Notes: generated by a model not told the origin, from the letters alone. DNA of 64,000 nucleotides from Alphaproteobacteria bacterium (GCA_024743215.1 JANSWZ010000007.1:169164-233163), one strand, 5' to 3'; counted from the first letter of the stretch, positions 52,457-64,000 are shown. Translations and numbers: made by a program.

Positions 52457-53269
52457 TCAGACGCTATCGGGCAATTCTTCGATTGCAGAGCGGTAAAGAT
52501 GCCATGTGGCATGACCCAAAATAGGTAAAACAACAATGAGCCCTAGAAATGCCGGTACCATTGCCAAAAATATCAGCACCCCGATTGTGAAGCCCCATCC
52601 CAGCATAACAGCCGGATTGGTGCGGACAGTATTGATGCTGAGCAGCATGGCAGTGATGAAATCGATCTTGCGGTCCAGCAATAGCGGCATGGACACGGCG
52701 GTAATGCAGAACAGGATAAACGCCAGCACTGCACCAACAATTGTTCCTATGCCTACAAACAGCAGACCATTGGCTGTTCCCGTTACCACCTGAACGAACC
52801 CTTCCAGGGATGAAAAGGCCTGAAGACCCAGAAATACCGCTAGCAACAGCCGCACCTGATAAATCCAGACCCAGAAAACAAACAGAACAACAAACGCCAT
52901 CCAGCCGAATTCCCGGCCCGGCTGTCGGGACACAACCAGATAGATATCACGCCAGGCAAAAGACGTGCCTGCCGCGAGTTGTCGGCTCATTTCGTAAAGT
53001 CCGGCAGCAGCAAAAGGGGCGATCAGCGGGAAGCCCAGCGCAACCGGGATCGCCATCCATATCTGATTGAAGTAAAACAGGCTGGCGACCACAAACAGCC
53101 CACCCAGGGCAAACACGATACCAAAGGAACTGCTCAAGAACGGCCTTGCCAGATAATCCGACAGACCAGACCGCAAGGCAGCTTTGACATCGTCATGGGT
53201 CAGCTTGCGCACACGCAGCCGATCAATGGGCTGTGGCCCTACATGATGAGATGGATTTGTCTCGCTCAT
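52457..53269 (-). CDS. DUF2189 integral membrane protein
   Basis: A 270-residue protein with about six helices. The N-terminus (RVRKLTHDDVKAALRSGLSDYLARP) and the C-terminus (VVLPILGHATWHLYRSAI) match the DUF2189 family, whose function is unknown. It is a single gene with about 100-150 bases on either side and no visible partner. Confidence 0.82.
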   Translation of the reverse strand: MSETNPSHHVGPQPIDRLRVRKLTHDDVKAALRSGLSDYLARPFLSSSFGIVFALGGLFVVASLFYFNQIWMAIPVALGFPLIAPFAAAGLYEMSRQLAAGTSFAWRDIYLVVSRQPGREFGWMAFVVLFVFWVWIYQVRLLLAVFLGLQAFSSLEGFVQVVTGTANGLLFVGIGTIVGAVLAFILFCITAVSMPLLLDRKIDFITAMLLSINTVRTNPAVMLGWGFTIGVLIFLAMVPAFLGLIVVLPILGHATWHLYRSAIEELPDSV

Positions 53270-53376
53270 TCAATCCCCCCTGATTGACTGTACAAACATG
53301 ATTGCATTCATATGGATGATTGCAGAACAGGGAGGCGTATTCCTTGATTCGGATCAATAAAGCAAAATTTTGCGAT

Positions 53377-54549
53377 TCAGCCCTTCAGTGATGGCGGGCG
53401 GGCATCAACCCAGGCCCCGTCTGCCTTCGCTGATTTCACAGATGCAAAGACTGCGGCCATGGAGCGCAAACCATCAACAGCGCTTGGAAAATGCATTGCT
53501 GCGGGGTCTGCCGCCCGGTCTTCCTTATCTGCGCGAATAACTTCTGCCAGATCCGAATAAATATTCGCAAATGCCAAAGGCATCCCTTCCGCGTGACCGA
53601 TTGTTACGCGCGAAGCCCGGTCGGCTTCAGGCGAAAGACCAGGTCCACCACGTTCCAGAACGCGTGTAACTGGCTCACTGATCGGCGTGTAATAGACTTG
53701 ATTTGGCTGTTCCTGCGCCCAGCGCAGACCACCAGTTTCACCAAACACCTGCAAGGTCAGACCATGCATCCGCCCGACCGCGATGGAGCTGGTCCAAAGA
53801 CGACCTGCCGCACCACCATCCATCCGAAAATTGACCATGGCATCATCTTCAAGCTGACGACTGGCAATCGTGCTGACAAAATCAGCGGACAGCTTTTCGA
53901 CTTCCTGCCCAGTCACAAAACTGGCCATATGCATGGCATGAATGCCACAATCGGCAAATTGTGCAGAAACACCAATCTGTGCAGGATCGTAGCGCCAGCG
54001 CACACGCGGATTGTCAGCATCCGCTGCATCTGCATGGAAGCCATGGGCAAATTCAGCCTTCACCATCCGCACTTTGCCAATGTCACCGCGCGCAACCATG
54101 GCCCGCATATGACGCACCATTGGATAACCCGAATAGCCGTAATTGACCGCGCAGATTTTTCCACTGGCATTGGCCGCTGCAACCACCTGTTCCGCTTCTT
54201 CAACGGTCATGGTCATCGGCTTTTCACACAAGACGTGAAATCCAGCTTCCAAAAACGCTTTGGTGATTTCAAAATGTGTCGAATTTGGCGTTGCCACGGT
54301 GACCAGATCCAGGCGGCCCTCTTCACGCGAAAGCGCACTTTCTGCTGCCAGCATATCCTGCCATGTGCCATAGGCGCGGCTGGCGTCAACACCCAGTGTT
54401 TCACCAAAATCCCGACTCTTGTCCGGGTCGATATCAAACGCGCCTGCGCTCAGGTTAAAGAACCCGTCCAGACCTGCGCCAAGCCGATGCGCCGGGCCAA
54501 TCTGACTGCCCGCACCACCACCAATAAGACCCCAGTTCAATCGTGCCAT
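53377..54549 (-). CDS. Gfo/Idh/MocA-family oxidoreductase
   Basis: A 390-residue NAD(P)-dependent oxidoreductase. The N-terminal Rossmann fold begins LNWGLIGGGAGSQIGPAH, and CEKPMTMTVEEAEQVV is the conserved EKP motif. The catalytic region is around DCGIHAMHMASFVTG. It acts on a sugar, inositol or similar polyol; the substrate is not known. ATG 54549 with GGAG upstream is preferred over 54561. It follows nadD on the same strand. Confidence 0.9.
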   Translation of the reverse strand: MARLNWGLIGGGAGSQIGPAHRLGAGLDGFFNLSAGAFDIDPDKSRDFGETLGVDASRAYGTWQDMLAAESALSREEGRLDLVTVATPNSTHFEITKAFLEAGFHVLCEKPMTMTVEEAEQVVAAANASGKICAVNYGYSGYPMVRHMRAMVARGDIGKVRMVKAEFAHGFHADAADADNPRVRWRYDPAQIGVSAQFADCGIHAMHMASFVTGQEVEKLSADFVSTIASRQLEDDAMVNFRMDGGAAGRLWTSSIAVGRMHGLTLQVFGETGGLRWAQEQPNQVYYTPISEPVTRVLERGGPGLSPEADRASRVTIGHAEGMPLAFANIYSDLAEVIRADKEDRAADPAAMHFPSAVDGLRSMAAVFASVKSAKADGAWVDARPPSLKG

Positions 54550-54643
54550 AACACTCTCCAAAATTTTGCGTGAACTAATGCCCAGTGCATGTTCCGGTCA
54601 AGTGAGACAACCGGGGGAAGTTGATGGAACACCATCAAGAAAG

Positions 54644-55246
54644 CTATTGTTGCCCTGCCCGTATGGCAGTGGAGGACAGATCGGATCGCGGCCCGTGCAA
54701 AAAGGTCCATGCTGGAGCCTTCATGGACGACAGAGCGCCGGCATCCTCCTCCTTCACCCGAAAGCGCGCCAAAGCCTGTGCAGCAACGGAAGATCGCGTG
54801 GCCAGAGATGAACCCGGCCGGTCAATAACTGCAATCGGCATCAGTTGCGCAATCTCTTTCCAGCCCTGCCAGCGGTGGAATTGCGCCAGATTATCAGCAC
54901 CCATAAGCCAGACAAAACGGGTGGCCGGAAAGCGCTGTGTCAGCACCTTCAGCGTATCATAGGTAAAACGTGTTTGAATGCCAGCTTCAAGGCCTGTAAC
55001 CGTAATGGCCGGATGATCCGCCAATTGCTCGGCATAAGCAGCACGCGTATCCAGTGGCGGCAATCCGTCATTGGCTTTCAGCGGATTGCCTGGCGTCACC
55101 ATCCACCAAATTTTTTGCAAGCGCAGCCGCTGCAAGGCCATCAGCGAAATATGGCGATGACCATCATGAGCTGGATTAAAAGTACCGCCCAGAATGCCAA
55201 TACGCTGCAGGGATTGAGTTGGCGGGATTTTGGTCCAGTCGCGCAA
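54644..55246 (-). CDS. nadD: Nicotinate-nucleotide adenylyltransferase
   Basis: A 200-residue NadD. GGTFNPAHDGHRHIS carries the HxGH nucleotidyl-transfer motif, GADNLAQFHRWQGW is typical, and SSTAIRAG near the end completes the site. It makes deamido-NAD in NAD synthesis. The only upstream start in frame is a TTG at 55246, 13 bases after proA; this is unusual and the exact start is uncertain. Confidence 0.93.
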   Translation of the reverse strand: MRDWTKIPPTQSLQRIGILGGTFNPAHDGHRHISLMALQRLRLQKIWWMVTPGNPLKANDGLPPLDTRAAYAEQLADHPAITVTGLEAGIQTRFTYDTLKVLTQRFPATRFVWLMGADNLAQFHRWQGWKEIAQLMPIAVIDRPGSSLATRSSVAAQALARFRVKEEDAGALSSMKAPAWTFLHGPRSDLSSTAIRAGQQ

Positions 55247-55259
55247 ATTTCAACCGGCC

Positions 55260-56564
55260 TTACGGACGCGCCTGGCCGGTGCCACGCACGCGGTAATTGA
55301 AACTCGTCAACTGCTCCAGACCAACAGGGCCGCGGGCATGCATCTTTCCAGTGGCAATGCCAATCTCGCCACCCATGCCAAACTCGCCGCCATCAGCATA
55401 TTGCGTGGAGGCATTATGCAACAGAATTGCACTGTCGATCTCATTGAAAAAGCGCTCAACGGCTGCATCGTCCTCGGCAATAATCGCCTCTGTGTGATTG
55501 GAGGAATAGGTCTTGATATGGCTCAGAGCCGCATCCAGATCATCAACCACACGCACTGCCAATATGGAATCCAGATATTCGGTGCGCCAGTCTTCTTCGG
55601 TGGCCGGGTCTGCCCAGTCAATCAGCTTGCAAACCGTCTCATCGCCGCGCACGGCACAGCCAGCAGTTTTCAGCCCCTCCAGAATTGGCAGCAAATGTGT
55701 ATCGACCACAGCCCGGTCCACAAGCAGTGTTTCAAGCGCACCGCATATCCCGGTGCGACGCATTTTGGCGTTCACAACCAGCTTGCGTGCCATGTCCAGA
55801 TCAGCTGATTTGTCGATGATCATATGGCACAGACCCTCCAGATGCGCGAAGACAGGCACACGGGCCTCTTCTTCCACACGCGCCACAAGGCTCTTGCCGC
55901 CACGCGGCACAATCACATTAATTGCGCCATCAAGACCTGACAGCATGGCCCCCACAGCCGCACGGTCGGTTGTTGGCACCAATTGGATGGATGTCTCAGG
56001 CAGTCCTGCAGCCTTCAGGCCCTGCACAAGGCAGGCATGAATGGCACGAGAGGACAGATAACTGTCAGAACCACCGCGCAGAATAGCAGCATTGCCGGAT
56101 TTGAAACACAGCGCACCCGCATCTGCCGTCACATTCGGACGGCTTTCAAATATGACCCCGATGACGCCCAATGGCGTGCGCACCCGCGAAATTTTCAACC
56201 CGTTTGGCCGCTCCCAATCTGCAATCACGGTGCCAACAGGATCCGGCAGATCGGCAATGGCTTCCAGCCCGGACGCAATCGCATCCACACGGCCCTCGTC
56301 GAGCGTCAGCCGGTCAATGAAAGAATCAGCAGCCCCCTTCTCCACCATGGCAGCAACATCCCTGGCATTGGCCACCAGAATGTCCGGCGTGGCGATGCGC
56401 AGTGCTTTAGCGGCTTCAAGAAGCGCTTTGTCCTTTTGCGCGCGCGGCGCTATGGCCAGAACAGACGCTGCCGCTTTGGCTTCAGCCCCCAGCGCATCCA
56501 TCATGGTTTTCGTATCCTGAATGTCCGCACCTGCCAGATCGGCAGTCTTAACCTGCGTATTCAT
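55260..56564 (-). CDS. proA: Gamma-glutamyl phosphate reductase
   Basis: A 434-residue aldehyde-dehydrogenase-fold enzyme, second step of proline synthesis. [29 protein letters not shown] is split by the cofactor site; the catalytic Cys is in [16 protein letters not shown]-terminal [18 protein letters not shown] is characteristic. ATG 56564 has GAGGAA upstream and lies 12 bases after the proB stop. Confidence 0.95.
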   Translation of the reverse strand: MNTQVKTADLAGADIQDTKTMMDALGAEAKAAASVLAIAPRAQKDKALLEAAKALRIATPDILVANARDVAAMVEKGAADSFIDRLTLDEGRVDAIASGLEAIADLPDPVGTVIADWERPNGLKISRVRTPLGVIGVIFESRPNVTADAGALCFKSGNAAILRGGSDSYLSSRAIHACLVQGLKAAGLPETSIQLVPTTDRAAVGAMLSGLDGAINVIVPRGGKSLVARVEEEARVPVFAHLEGLCHMIIDKSADLDMARKLVVNAKMRRTGICGALETLLVDRAVVDTHLLPILEGLKTAGCAVRGDETVCKLIDWADPATEEDWRTEYLDSILAVRVVDDLDAALSHIKTYSSNHTEAIIAEDDAAVERFFNEIDSAILLHNASTQYADGGEFGMGGEIGIATGKMHARGPVGLEQLTSFNYRVRGTGQARP

Positions 56565-56575
56565 GTCTGCATTCC

Positions 56576-57745
56576 TCAATTTTTGACAGATTGTGCATCG
56601 GGCATGCGCTCATCCGTCCCCGCCACGACCATTGCCATATTGTCCCGGTGGATCATTGTGTCCCGACCAGCATAGCCCAGTCGCGCCTCGATGTCTTTGC
56701 TGTGACAGCCAATCAGCCGCCCGGCATCATCGCTGTCATAGGTAATCAGCCCACGCGCCAGATGCACACCACCTGGTCCTGTAATCCAGACACAGTCTCC
56801 GCGCTGAAATTGCCCCGATACGGCCGTAACGCCTGCAGGCAACAGGCTTTTGCCACGCTGAAGTGCTGCCACGGCACCAGCATCAACGGTGATAGAACCC
56901 TTGGGTTCCAGACTTCCGGCAATCCAGCTTTTGCGAGCAGCCGTTGGATTGGTTGCCGCAGAAAACCATGTTTTGCGCGTATCCTGCCGATCAATCGATG
57001 CAAGCGGGTGCAAGGTCTTGCCAGATGCGATTACCATCTGCGCCCCGGCATGGGTCGCAATTTTACCGGCCTCTATTTTGGTTTTCATGCCACCGCGCGA
57101 TAATTCCGATCCGGCACTGCCTGCCATGGCCTCGATGGCGGGCGTAATCGTGTGTACAATCGGAATATGCTCGGCAGATGAACCCGGCCCCGGCGGCGCT
57201 GTGTACAGCCCGTCAATATCCGACAACAGAACCAGACAATCTGCACTGGCCATGGAGGCGACCCGAGCCGCCAGTCGATCATTGTCGCCATAGCGAATTT
57301 CAGATGTGGCAACCGTATCATTCTCGTTGATGATGGGGATGGCCCCAAGCCGCAGCAACGTGTCCAGTGTGGAGCGCGCATTCAAATAGCGTCGCCGCTC
57401 TTCCGTATCACTCAAGGTCAGCAAAATCTGCCCGGTCTGATAACCATGACTCGCCAGCACCCTGTTCCAGGCAGGTCCCAGTTCAATCTGACCAACAGCT
57501 GCCGCCGCCTGACTTTCTTCCAGCTTCAGCGGACCTGAGGGCAGCTTCAGCAATTGGCGCCCAAGAGCGATGGCGCCGGAAGACACCACCAGCACTTCAA
57601 CCCCTGCCTTCTTCAATTGTGCCAGATCATCCGCCAGCGAAGCCAGCCAATCGGCCCTGACCTGACCATTGGCAGCATCCACCAGCAAAGCCGAGCCAAC
57701 TTTGACAACAATGCGTTTGAAAGAGGAAAGTTTCCCACCGTTCAT
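56576..57745 (-). CDS. proB: Glutamate 5-kinase
   Basis: A 389-residue kinase, first step of proline synthesis. The amino-acid-kinase domain (about 1-265) has [33 protein letters not shown] and [13 protein letters not shown]-terminal PUA domain (about 285-370) is present. It is normally inhibited by proline. It forms the tight pair with proA. Confidence 0.95.
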   Translation of the reverse strand: MNGGKLSSFKRIVVKVGSALLVDAANGQVRADWLASLADDLAQLKKAGVEVLVVSSGAIALGRQLLKLPSGPLKLEESQAAAAVGQIELGPAWNRVLASHGYQTGQILLTLSDTEERRRYLNARSTLDTLLRLGAIPIINENDTVATSEIRYGDNDRLAARVASMASADCLVLLSDIDGLYTAPPGPGSSAEHIPIVHTITPAIEAMAGSAGSELSRGGMKTKIEAGKIATHAGAQMVIASGKTLHPLASIDRQDTRKTWFSAATNPTAARKSWIAGSLEPKGSITVDAGAVAALQRGKSLLPAGVTAVSGQFQRGDCVWITGPGGVHLARGLITYDSDDAGRLIGCHSKDIEARLGYAGRDTMIHRDNMAMVVAGTDERMPDAQSVKN

Positions 57746-57767
57746 ATCAAGTCACACCAGGCCGCGT

Positions 57768-59480
<1,713 letters not shown>

Positions 59481-59488
<8 letters not shown>

Positions 59489-60173
59489 CGTCTCTTCCCC
59501 AGGCTTTCAGACTTTCCCAGCTTCGTCGGTCAAGCACATAACGTTCCACCGGCTGCATACCCATCAGCGCGACAGAATGCACCATGGCGTTTTCGCGAAA
59601 TTGAAAGCCGCATTTTTCAATCACCCGTCGGCCGCGCGCATTGGTAACCCGGCAGGTTGCCCAGACTGAACAGGCCAGAGTTCTGCCAAAAATATGATCA
59701 ATCAATGCATGACAGGCTTCAGCCGCGTGGCCCTGCCCCCAATGGGCTTCTCCCAGCCAGTAACCGATTTCAAATCCTTCATACCCAGCCGATGGTTTGC
59801 CATAGCTACAGGCACCAATCACCTGATCGCCGTCTTCATCCGGTTCGCTACTATCTGAATCTGATTTCAGAACGATGACATAGGCACAGCGGTTTTCGTG
59901 GCTTTCATTGGCAGCCGCGATCCAGTCCACGGCGTCAGCATTGCTGTAAGGATGCGGCATGTTTGAGGTCTGGGTTGCCACATTTGGATTATTTGCAAGC
60001 TCGGCAATCTGCAACGTATCTGACGCATGGGGCGCCCGCAGCAAAAGCCGTTTAAGACTAACCGGTGTGCAGCATGGACGCAGGCAGGTATCAGTCACCG
60101 CTTCCAGACAGTCCTGCACCCGGCTGTCTATATCGTCGCTTTGTAAATCTTCACCGTCGTTCTCGTCCGTCAT
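59481..60173 (-). CDS. GNAT-family N-acetyltransferase (RimJ-like), copy 2
   Basis: A 230-residue acetyltransferase. After a 35-residue acidic N-terminus it has LKRLLLRAPHASDTLQIAEL and the acetyl-CoA region IGYWLGEAHWGQGHAAEACHAL, closely parallel to copy 1, so the pair probably arose by duplication. It begins 25 bases after the rpmA terminator. Confidence 0.87.
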
Positions 60174-60197
60174 GACCTGGAATCCCGAAGTAAAAGA

Positions 60198-60228
60198 AAA
60201 GGGGAGATGGTTGCCCCATCTCCCCTTT
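60198..60228 (-). terminator. Intrinsic terminator after rpmA
   Basis: A 13-bp stem (AAAGGGGAGATGG / CCATCTCCCCTTT, 5-base loop) followed on the minus strand by TTTTCTTTT. A small additional hairpin CGGAATT-TTG-AATTCCG lies at 60236-60252. It ends the rplU-rpmA transcript. Confidence 0.92.
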
Positions 60229-60292
60229 GAAAATTCGGAATTTTGAATTCCGCCGGGTCAATGAGACACCGGCGGTTTTAAAGAGTTGCCGG

Positions 60293-60562
60293 TTACTCTG
60301 CTGCTTCCATCACGGGAAGTACGGATACGTAGGTTCGGCCATTGGCTTTGGCTTGGAACTTCACGTTACCCATGTCTTTCGCAAAAATGGTATGATCTTT
60401 GCCCATGCCAACGCCTGTGCCCGGATGCCACTTAGTGCCCCGCTGACGCAGAATAATGTTGCCTGGAATCACAGCCTCGCCGCCATACTTCTTCACACCA
60501 AGACGGCGGCCTGCTGAATCGCGACCATTGCGTGAAGAACCGCCTGCTTTTTTATGTGCCAT
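60293..60562 (-). CDS. rpmA: 50S ribosomal protein L27
   Basis: An 89-residue L27. [20 protein letters not shown] is the conserved start, whose tail reaches the peptidyl-transferase centre; [15 protein letters not shown] and [10 protein letters not shown] follow. It lies 93 bases after rplU and ahead of a strong terminator. Confidence 0.97.
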   Translation of the reverse strand: MAHKKAGGSSRNGRDSAGRRLGVKKYGGEAVIPGNIILRQRGTKWHPGTGVGMGKDHTIFAKDMGNVKFQAKANGRTYVSVLPVMEAAE

Positions 60563-60655
60563 GCTATTCGTCCTAATTTCTTAACTGCAGGATGTCCAAA
60601 ATCCGGAAATCAAACCCGCAAGATATTCAAATTCAAATTTCTTTTATCAGCCGTT

Positions 60656-61309
60656 TCAGCCTTCGGCAAGCACCTTGGCCTGACCGATCCAGTCTTCACG
60701 ACCAATGCGGCCTTTAAACGACAAGGCATCATCAACCCGCGTCACATCTTCCTCGGTGAAAGCTGCAACCTGCGCATATTTGGTGATACCCAAACCGTGC
60801 AATTTCTTCTCAAGCACCGGACCTACACCGGAAATCTTTTTCAGATCATCCGGCTCACCTTCAGGAGCTGCGAACAAAGCTGCAGGCGCAGCATCTGCTG
60901 CCTTTTCTGCTTTTGGAGCAGCTTTGGGCTCTTCAGCCTTCGGCGCTTCTTCAGTCTTCGGAGCAGCCTTCTTGGCTTTCTTCGATGCAGATTTTCCATC
61001 TGTCAGAATATCTGTCACGCGCACAATCGTCAGATCCTGACGGTGCCCGTTACGACGACGTGAGTTCTGGCGGCGACGCTTCTTGAAGATGATGATCTTG
61101 TCGCCACGTGCCTGACGCACGATTTCAGCCACAACACTGGCACCATCAACTGTTGGTGCACCAATCAGGGGCGCATCTGCACCACCAACCATCAGAACTT
61201 CTTTGAATTCGATCGTATCACCAGCTTCACCGGCCAAACGCTCAATCGTAATCTCATCATCGGCGGCAACGCGATATTGCTTTCCGCCTGTTTTGATGAC
61301 TGCGAACAT
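60656..61309 (-). CDS. rplU: 50S ribosomal protein L21 with C-terminal HhH extension
   Basis: A 217-residue protein. Residues 1-103 are normal L21 ([37 protein letters not shown]). An Ala/Lys/Glu/Pro-rich linker (about 108-152) follows. The final 60 residues form a helix-hairpin-helix-like domain ([20 protein letters not shown]). L21 is usually about 103 residues; the extension is known in Rhizobiales, its role is not. Confidence 0.95.
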   Translation of the reverse strand: MFAVIKTGGKQYRVAADDEITIERLAGEAGDTIEFKEVLMVGGADAPLIGAPTVDGASVVAEIVRQARGDKIIIFKKRRRQNSRRRNGHRQDLTIVRVTDILTDGKSASKKAKKAAPKTEEAPKAEEPKAAPKAEKAADAAPAALFAAPEGEPDDLKKISGVGPVLEKKLHGLGITKYAQVAAFTEEDVTRVDDALSFKGRIGREDWIGQAKVLAEG

Positions 61310-61682
61310 ATTTTTTCTCCATGCTCCGCTTAACTATACCCTTGGACCTCAGAATTGAGACACGCCAGAGTCAGCCAACTTTTTTCAGTCAGCACCCTTT
61401 GAAAAAGATGCAGGTTTAAATGTGTACACTAAATGTGAGGACAGCTTCTTATGAGCCGGTATCTCATCGTACAACAACAAAAGGCGGCCAAAAGCCACCC
61501 TTCGCGCTGCTATAGATGGGAAACCGGCACTTTTGTCAAGAAGTGATGCACCAAACCCACAGCAAAAACGCAATTTACAGGGGATTACCCCCCTTGTCTG
61601 CACACTATGCCCTGTGTATGGTCCGCCGGCTTTGACGACCACATTCCAACGCCCCTATCGGGCCAGATGTCAAACAGCTCGC
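61310..61682. other. rplU leader and tRNA upstream region
   Basis: About 370 bases between rplU and tRNA-Ser. It holds the rplU promoter and a roughly 195-base rplU leader in which I see no clear ribosomal-protein binding structure. Frames crossing it on both strands are not supported. No tRNA promoter could be assigned with confidence. Confidence 0.5.
61510..61539 (-). promoter_or_regulatory. rplU promoter
   Basis: On the minus strand, TTGACA (61539-61534), an 18-base spacer and CTATAG (61515-61510) make a strong alphaproteobacterial housekeeping promoter. Transcription would start near 61503, giving a leader of about 195 bases before rplU. Confidence 0.75.
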
Positions 61683-61772
61683 GGAGAGATGCCGGAGTGG
61701 TCGAACGGGGCGGTCTCGAAAACCGTTGTGCGCGCAAGCGTACCCAGGGTTCGAATCCCTGTCTCTCCGCCA
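61683..61772 (+). tRNA. tRNA-Ser (anticodon CGA)
   Basis: A 90-base class II tRNA with encoded CCA. The 7-bp acceptor stem GGAGAGA / TCTCTCC is perfect. The anticodon loop CTCGAAA gives CGA, reading UCG. There is a long variable arm, and the T arm has GGTTCGAATCC. Confidence 0.97.
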
Positions 61773-61960
61773 TTTTACATAAAACAGTCGCGTCTCCGAA
61801 CCCACATGACGGGATCGGAGCGAGCGATCAAACGTTCAGGTTCACGATAAGCCTGTTCGACAGAAAAGAAATACGGTCCTTGCGCTAATTTGTCTTGAGA
61901 TTCGCAACAATCGCAGACAATTACCAATGCAGTCTTGACCTGAACACAGCAGAGTGATGG

Positions 61961-63172
61961 CTAAACGGCTTCATCCACGCGACGCCAAACAGGAAATGGA
62001 TCGGGGATGTCCGGCAAAGCTTCTGGCCCCGACGCCACATCTAGTTGCACCAGACATGCATCGAGACGGGCGCGCAAATGCTGCCAATCGATACCTGCTC
62101 CGATGAAGACAACCTCCTGCCGTCTATCGCCCCAGGGTTCGGCCCAGCGCTCGGCGAGATAGGCACGAGCGCTCGGATCATCCGGCCAACGCTCCTTTGG
62201 CACCGAAGCCCACCAGGTCCCCAACGGCTTGACCGATGACAACGCACCCGCGAGCGAGAATTCAGCCACCACATCCGGTTGCGTCGCAATCCAGAAATGC
62301 CCTTTAGCGCGGATGACACCATGCAACGGACTGTTCAGCAGCGTATGGATCTTCGAAGGGTCAAAGGGGCTTCGTGCACGGTAGACATAGGAGGCAACGC
62401 CATACTCCTCGGTTTCGGGCACATGGTCTGCGAAGCCATAAAGCTCCTTGGCCCACATCGGATGTTCATGGGCGGCTTGAAAGTCAAACAGCCCTGTATC
62501 CAGAATCGCATCATTTGCAACATCAGAGTGGTTCGTCTCGATAATTTTGGCGTCCGCATTCAGGCTGCGGATGATCTTCAGCGCAGCATCGGTCCGTTCC
62601 TGTCCAGCCGCGTCAGTCTTGTTGAGCACCACAACATCGGCAAACTCGATTTGGTCGGTGAGTAGGTGTACCAGCGTCCGTTCATCCTCTTCACCAAGCG
62701 TCTCGCCGCGGTCACTCAGGAAATCATGACTCGAATAATCCATGAGCAGGTTCATGGCATCAACGACGGTGACCATTGTATCGAGCCGCGCAATATCAGA
62801 CAGGCTTTCGCCATCCTCATCGCGGAAATCAAATGTCGCGGCCACCGGCAGGGGCTCAGAAATGCCAGTGCTTTCTATCAGCAGGTAATCAAACCGCCCT
62901 TCATTCGCGAGGCGTCTCACTTCGGCGAGCAAATCGTCTCGCAAAGTGCAACAGATGCACCCGTTTGACATTTCCACCAGCGTCTCATCGGTGCGCGACA
63001 GCTTGGTATCGGCCCGCACCAGGTCGGCATCAATGTTCACCTCTGACATGTCGTTCACGATCACCGCAACGCGCTTCCCATCACGGTTGTTCAAGACACG
63101 GTTCAGTAAAGTGGTCTTTCCGGCACCCAAAAAGCCGGAAAGCACGGTGACGGGAAGGCGGGTATCAGTCAT
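61961..63172 (-). CDS. CobW/COG0523-family GTPase, probable zinc metallochaperone
   Basis: A 403-residue G3E GTPase. Walker [10 protein letters not shown] (about 13-21), the metal-binding CxCC as [11 protein letters not shown] (about 72), [12 protein letters not shown] and NKTD at about 195. The C-terminal CobW domain follows (about 290-390). A perfect Zur-type palindrome 17 bases upstream points to induction under zinc shortage and a role in zinc delivery (ZigA/YciC group), rather than cobalamin synthesis; no cob genes are nearby. Confidence 0.88.
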   Translation of the reverse strand: MTDTRLPVTVLSGFLGAGKTTLLNRVLNNRDGKRVAVIVNDMSEVNIDADLVRADTKLSRTDETLVEMSNGCICCTLRDDLLAEVRRLANEGRFDYLLIESTGISEPLPVAATFDFRDEDGESLSDIARLDTMVTVVDAMNLLMDYSSHDFLSDRGETLGEEDERTLVHLLTDQIEFADVVVLNKTDAAGQERTDAALKIIRSLNADAKIIETNHSDVANDAILDTGLFDFQAAHEHPMWAKELYGFADHVPETEEYGVASYVYRARSPFDPSKIHTLLNSPLHGVIRAKGHFWIATQPDVVAEFSLAGALSSVKPLGTWWASVPKERWPDDPSARAYLAERWAEPWGDRRQEVVFIGAGIDWQHLRARLDACLVQLDVASGPEALPDIPDPFPVWRRVDEAV

Positions 63173-63188
63173 TTCATGAATCCTGTAA

Positions 63189-63203
63189 TGTTATAATATA
63201 ACA
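63189..63203. promoter_or_regulatory. Zur-box-like palindrome
   Basis: TGTTATA-A-TATAACA, a perfect 7+1+7 palindrome, 17 bases before the CobW-family start. It matches the AT-rich GTTATA-TATAAC form described for alphaproteobacterial Zur sites and overlaps the likely promoter. Confidence 0.75.
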
Positions 63204-63604
63204 ATCTAGTCGCATGTGACACTCGGCGCAAGTGTCCGTGCCACATGGAAATCAAGCTGTACCCAATATTTTTCCGAGCACCTCAAACGTCCTGACACTG
63301 CATGAGGCAATCATTGGACGTCCGTTCGACAGTTTAAAGCCGGTACGGACGTTTCCATGTCGCCCTGATTCGGATCCCCACCACTGGTTCTGTTCCAAGG
63401 AGCCACAACATCATTGACTTATTACCTTATCGGCGTGTGGATAATGTACTGAACGGCGAGCCTTGACTGATACACCTCCCAAATTGTCGAATTTTCATCT
63501 AACAAGCTGTTTCCAGACGTCAATTAGGGCTTGCAGGATGTCGCCCATCAAGATACTACAGGAAAAAAATATTCCTGACAGGCAAATATGACTGGGAGTT
63601 CGCT
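63204..63604. other. Intergenic region before the NuoE-like gene
   Basis: About 400 bases with no supported gene. Short frames cross it without ribosome sites. It must contain divergent promoters for the CobW-family gene and for the NuoE-like gene; apart from the Zur box next to it I see no clear element. Confidence 0.5.
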
Positions 63605-64000
63605 GTGCTGAAGAAAGTTGATAGCAGGCAGGCCGGGCGGCGCAACAATGCAAAGCCCAAGGGTCGTCAACTGGATGAGGCAGCGCTTTTGAGCGTGCGG
63701 GAACTGTTAGGCGATGCGCCACGCAGGCGGGACCTTCTGATCGAATTTCTGCACCTTATTCAGGACCGCCATGGCTGTCTGTCGGCGGCGCATTTGCGGG
63801 CGCTGGCCGAGGAGTTGAAGCTGAGCCAGGCCGAGATCTATGAGGTGGCCTCGTTCTACGATCATTTCGATGTTGTGCGCGAGGGCGAAGACACGCCTGC
63901 CCCCCTGACCATTCGCGTGTGTGAATCCCTGTCTTGCATGATGGCAGGTGCGGAACCGCTGATAGCCGAGTTGCAAGAAGCTGCGGATCCTTCCAAAATC
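63605..64000 (+). CDS. NuoE-like [2Fe-2S] subunit, formate dehydrogenase gamma type (partial)
   Basis: A plus-strand frame of 132 codons runs off the right edge. GTG 63605 has GGGAG six bases upstream. After a basic N-terminus it shows the NuoE helical bundle (LLIEFLHLIQDRHGCLSAAHL, split at HLIQDRHG) and LSQAEIYEVASFYDHF. The start of the thioredoxin-like domain has cluster cysteines in VCESLSCM. Such proteins feed electrons from NAD(H) in complex I or NAD-dependent formate dehydrogenases (FdsG), sometimes fused to NuoF. The rest lies outside the window, so the complex cannot be decided. Confidence 0.75.
   Translation, partial: MLKKVDSRQAGRRNNAKPKGRQLDEAALLSVRELLGDAPRRRDLLIEFLHLIQDRHGCLSAAHLRALAEELKLSQAEIYEVASFYDHFDVVREGEDTPAPLTIRVCESLSCMMAGAEPLIAELQEAADPSKI

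Noticed and set aside
61533..61850. 105-residue frame across the tRNA
   Set aside because: It reads through tRNA-Ser; spurious.

Overview
The window looks like a chromosomal segment of an alphaproteobacterium, most likely Hyphomicrobiales (Rhizobiales), possibly marine. Supporting signs are the rplU-rpmA-obgE-proB-proA-nadD order, an L21 protein with a C-terminal helix-hairpin-helix extension, many TTT and ABC solute importers, a NasST-controlled nitrate cluster and a Zur-type palindrome before a CobW-family gene. No phage, insertion sequence or CRISPR array was seen. Almost everything is uptake plus catabolism, arranged in tight operons with overlapping stop and start codons.

Layout. 1-2.8 kb: start of a membrane sensor (partial) and a SulP-STAS-cNMP anion transporter. 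3.3-12 kb (+): an unassigned catabolic cluster with a 6-oxocamphor-hydrolase-like enzyme, a sulfatase, a complete tripartite tricarboxylate transporter (TctC-A-B), a 3-hydroxyacyl-CoA-dehydrogenase-like enzyme, an FAH-family hydrolase and an SDR. 12-17 kb: a second TTT operon (-) that contains a BMP-family protein without signal peptide, divergent from an RpiR-type regulator; both promoters share a TGAAA-N6-TTTCA palindrome. 17-18.2 kb: a ferric-reductase-like membrane protein paired with a Tat-exported intradiol-dioxygenase-like protein. 18.5-23.7 kb: a glutamate/aspartate-type ABC importer in one operon with a probable L-cysteate sulfo-lyase, divergent from a LysR regulator.

23.7-37.1 kb (-) is a complete nitrate assimilation block: nasT-nasS, then a leader with a sigma-54 promoter, two ANTAR-type hexaloop hairpins and an intrinsic terminator, then nrtA-nrtB-nrtCD(fused)-nirB-nirD-nasA-cysG. 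Nitrate is imported, reduced to nitrite and ammonium, and siroheme is supplied by CysG. 37.2-51.8 kb: msrB and an iron alcohol dehydrogenase, then a dihydroxyacetone/polyol block: frameshifted dhaK, dedicated PTS proteins (EI, HPr, DhaM), dhaL, an intact ATP-type DhaK-DhaL fusion kinase, a sugar/polyol ABC importer with two ATPases, and a LacI regulator with two perfect operators.

51.9-64 kb: DoxX- and DUF2189-type membrane proteins, a Gfo/Idh oxidoreductase, then nadD-proA-proB-obgE, two GNAT genes, rpmA, rplU, tRNA-Ser(CGA), a probable Zur-controlled CobW GTPase, and the start of a NuoE-like (formate dehydrogenase gamma type) subunit cut by the right edge. All identifications are from reading the sequence and remembered family features; no database search was run.
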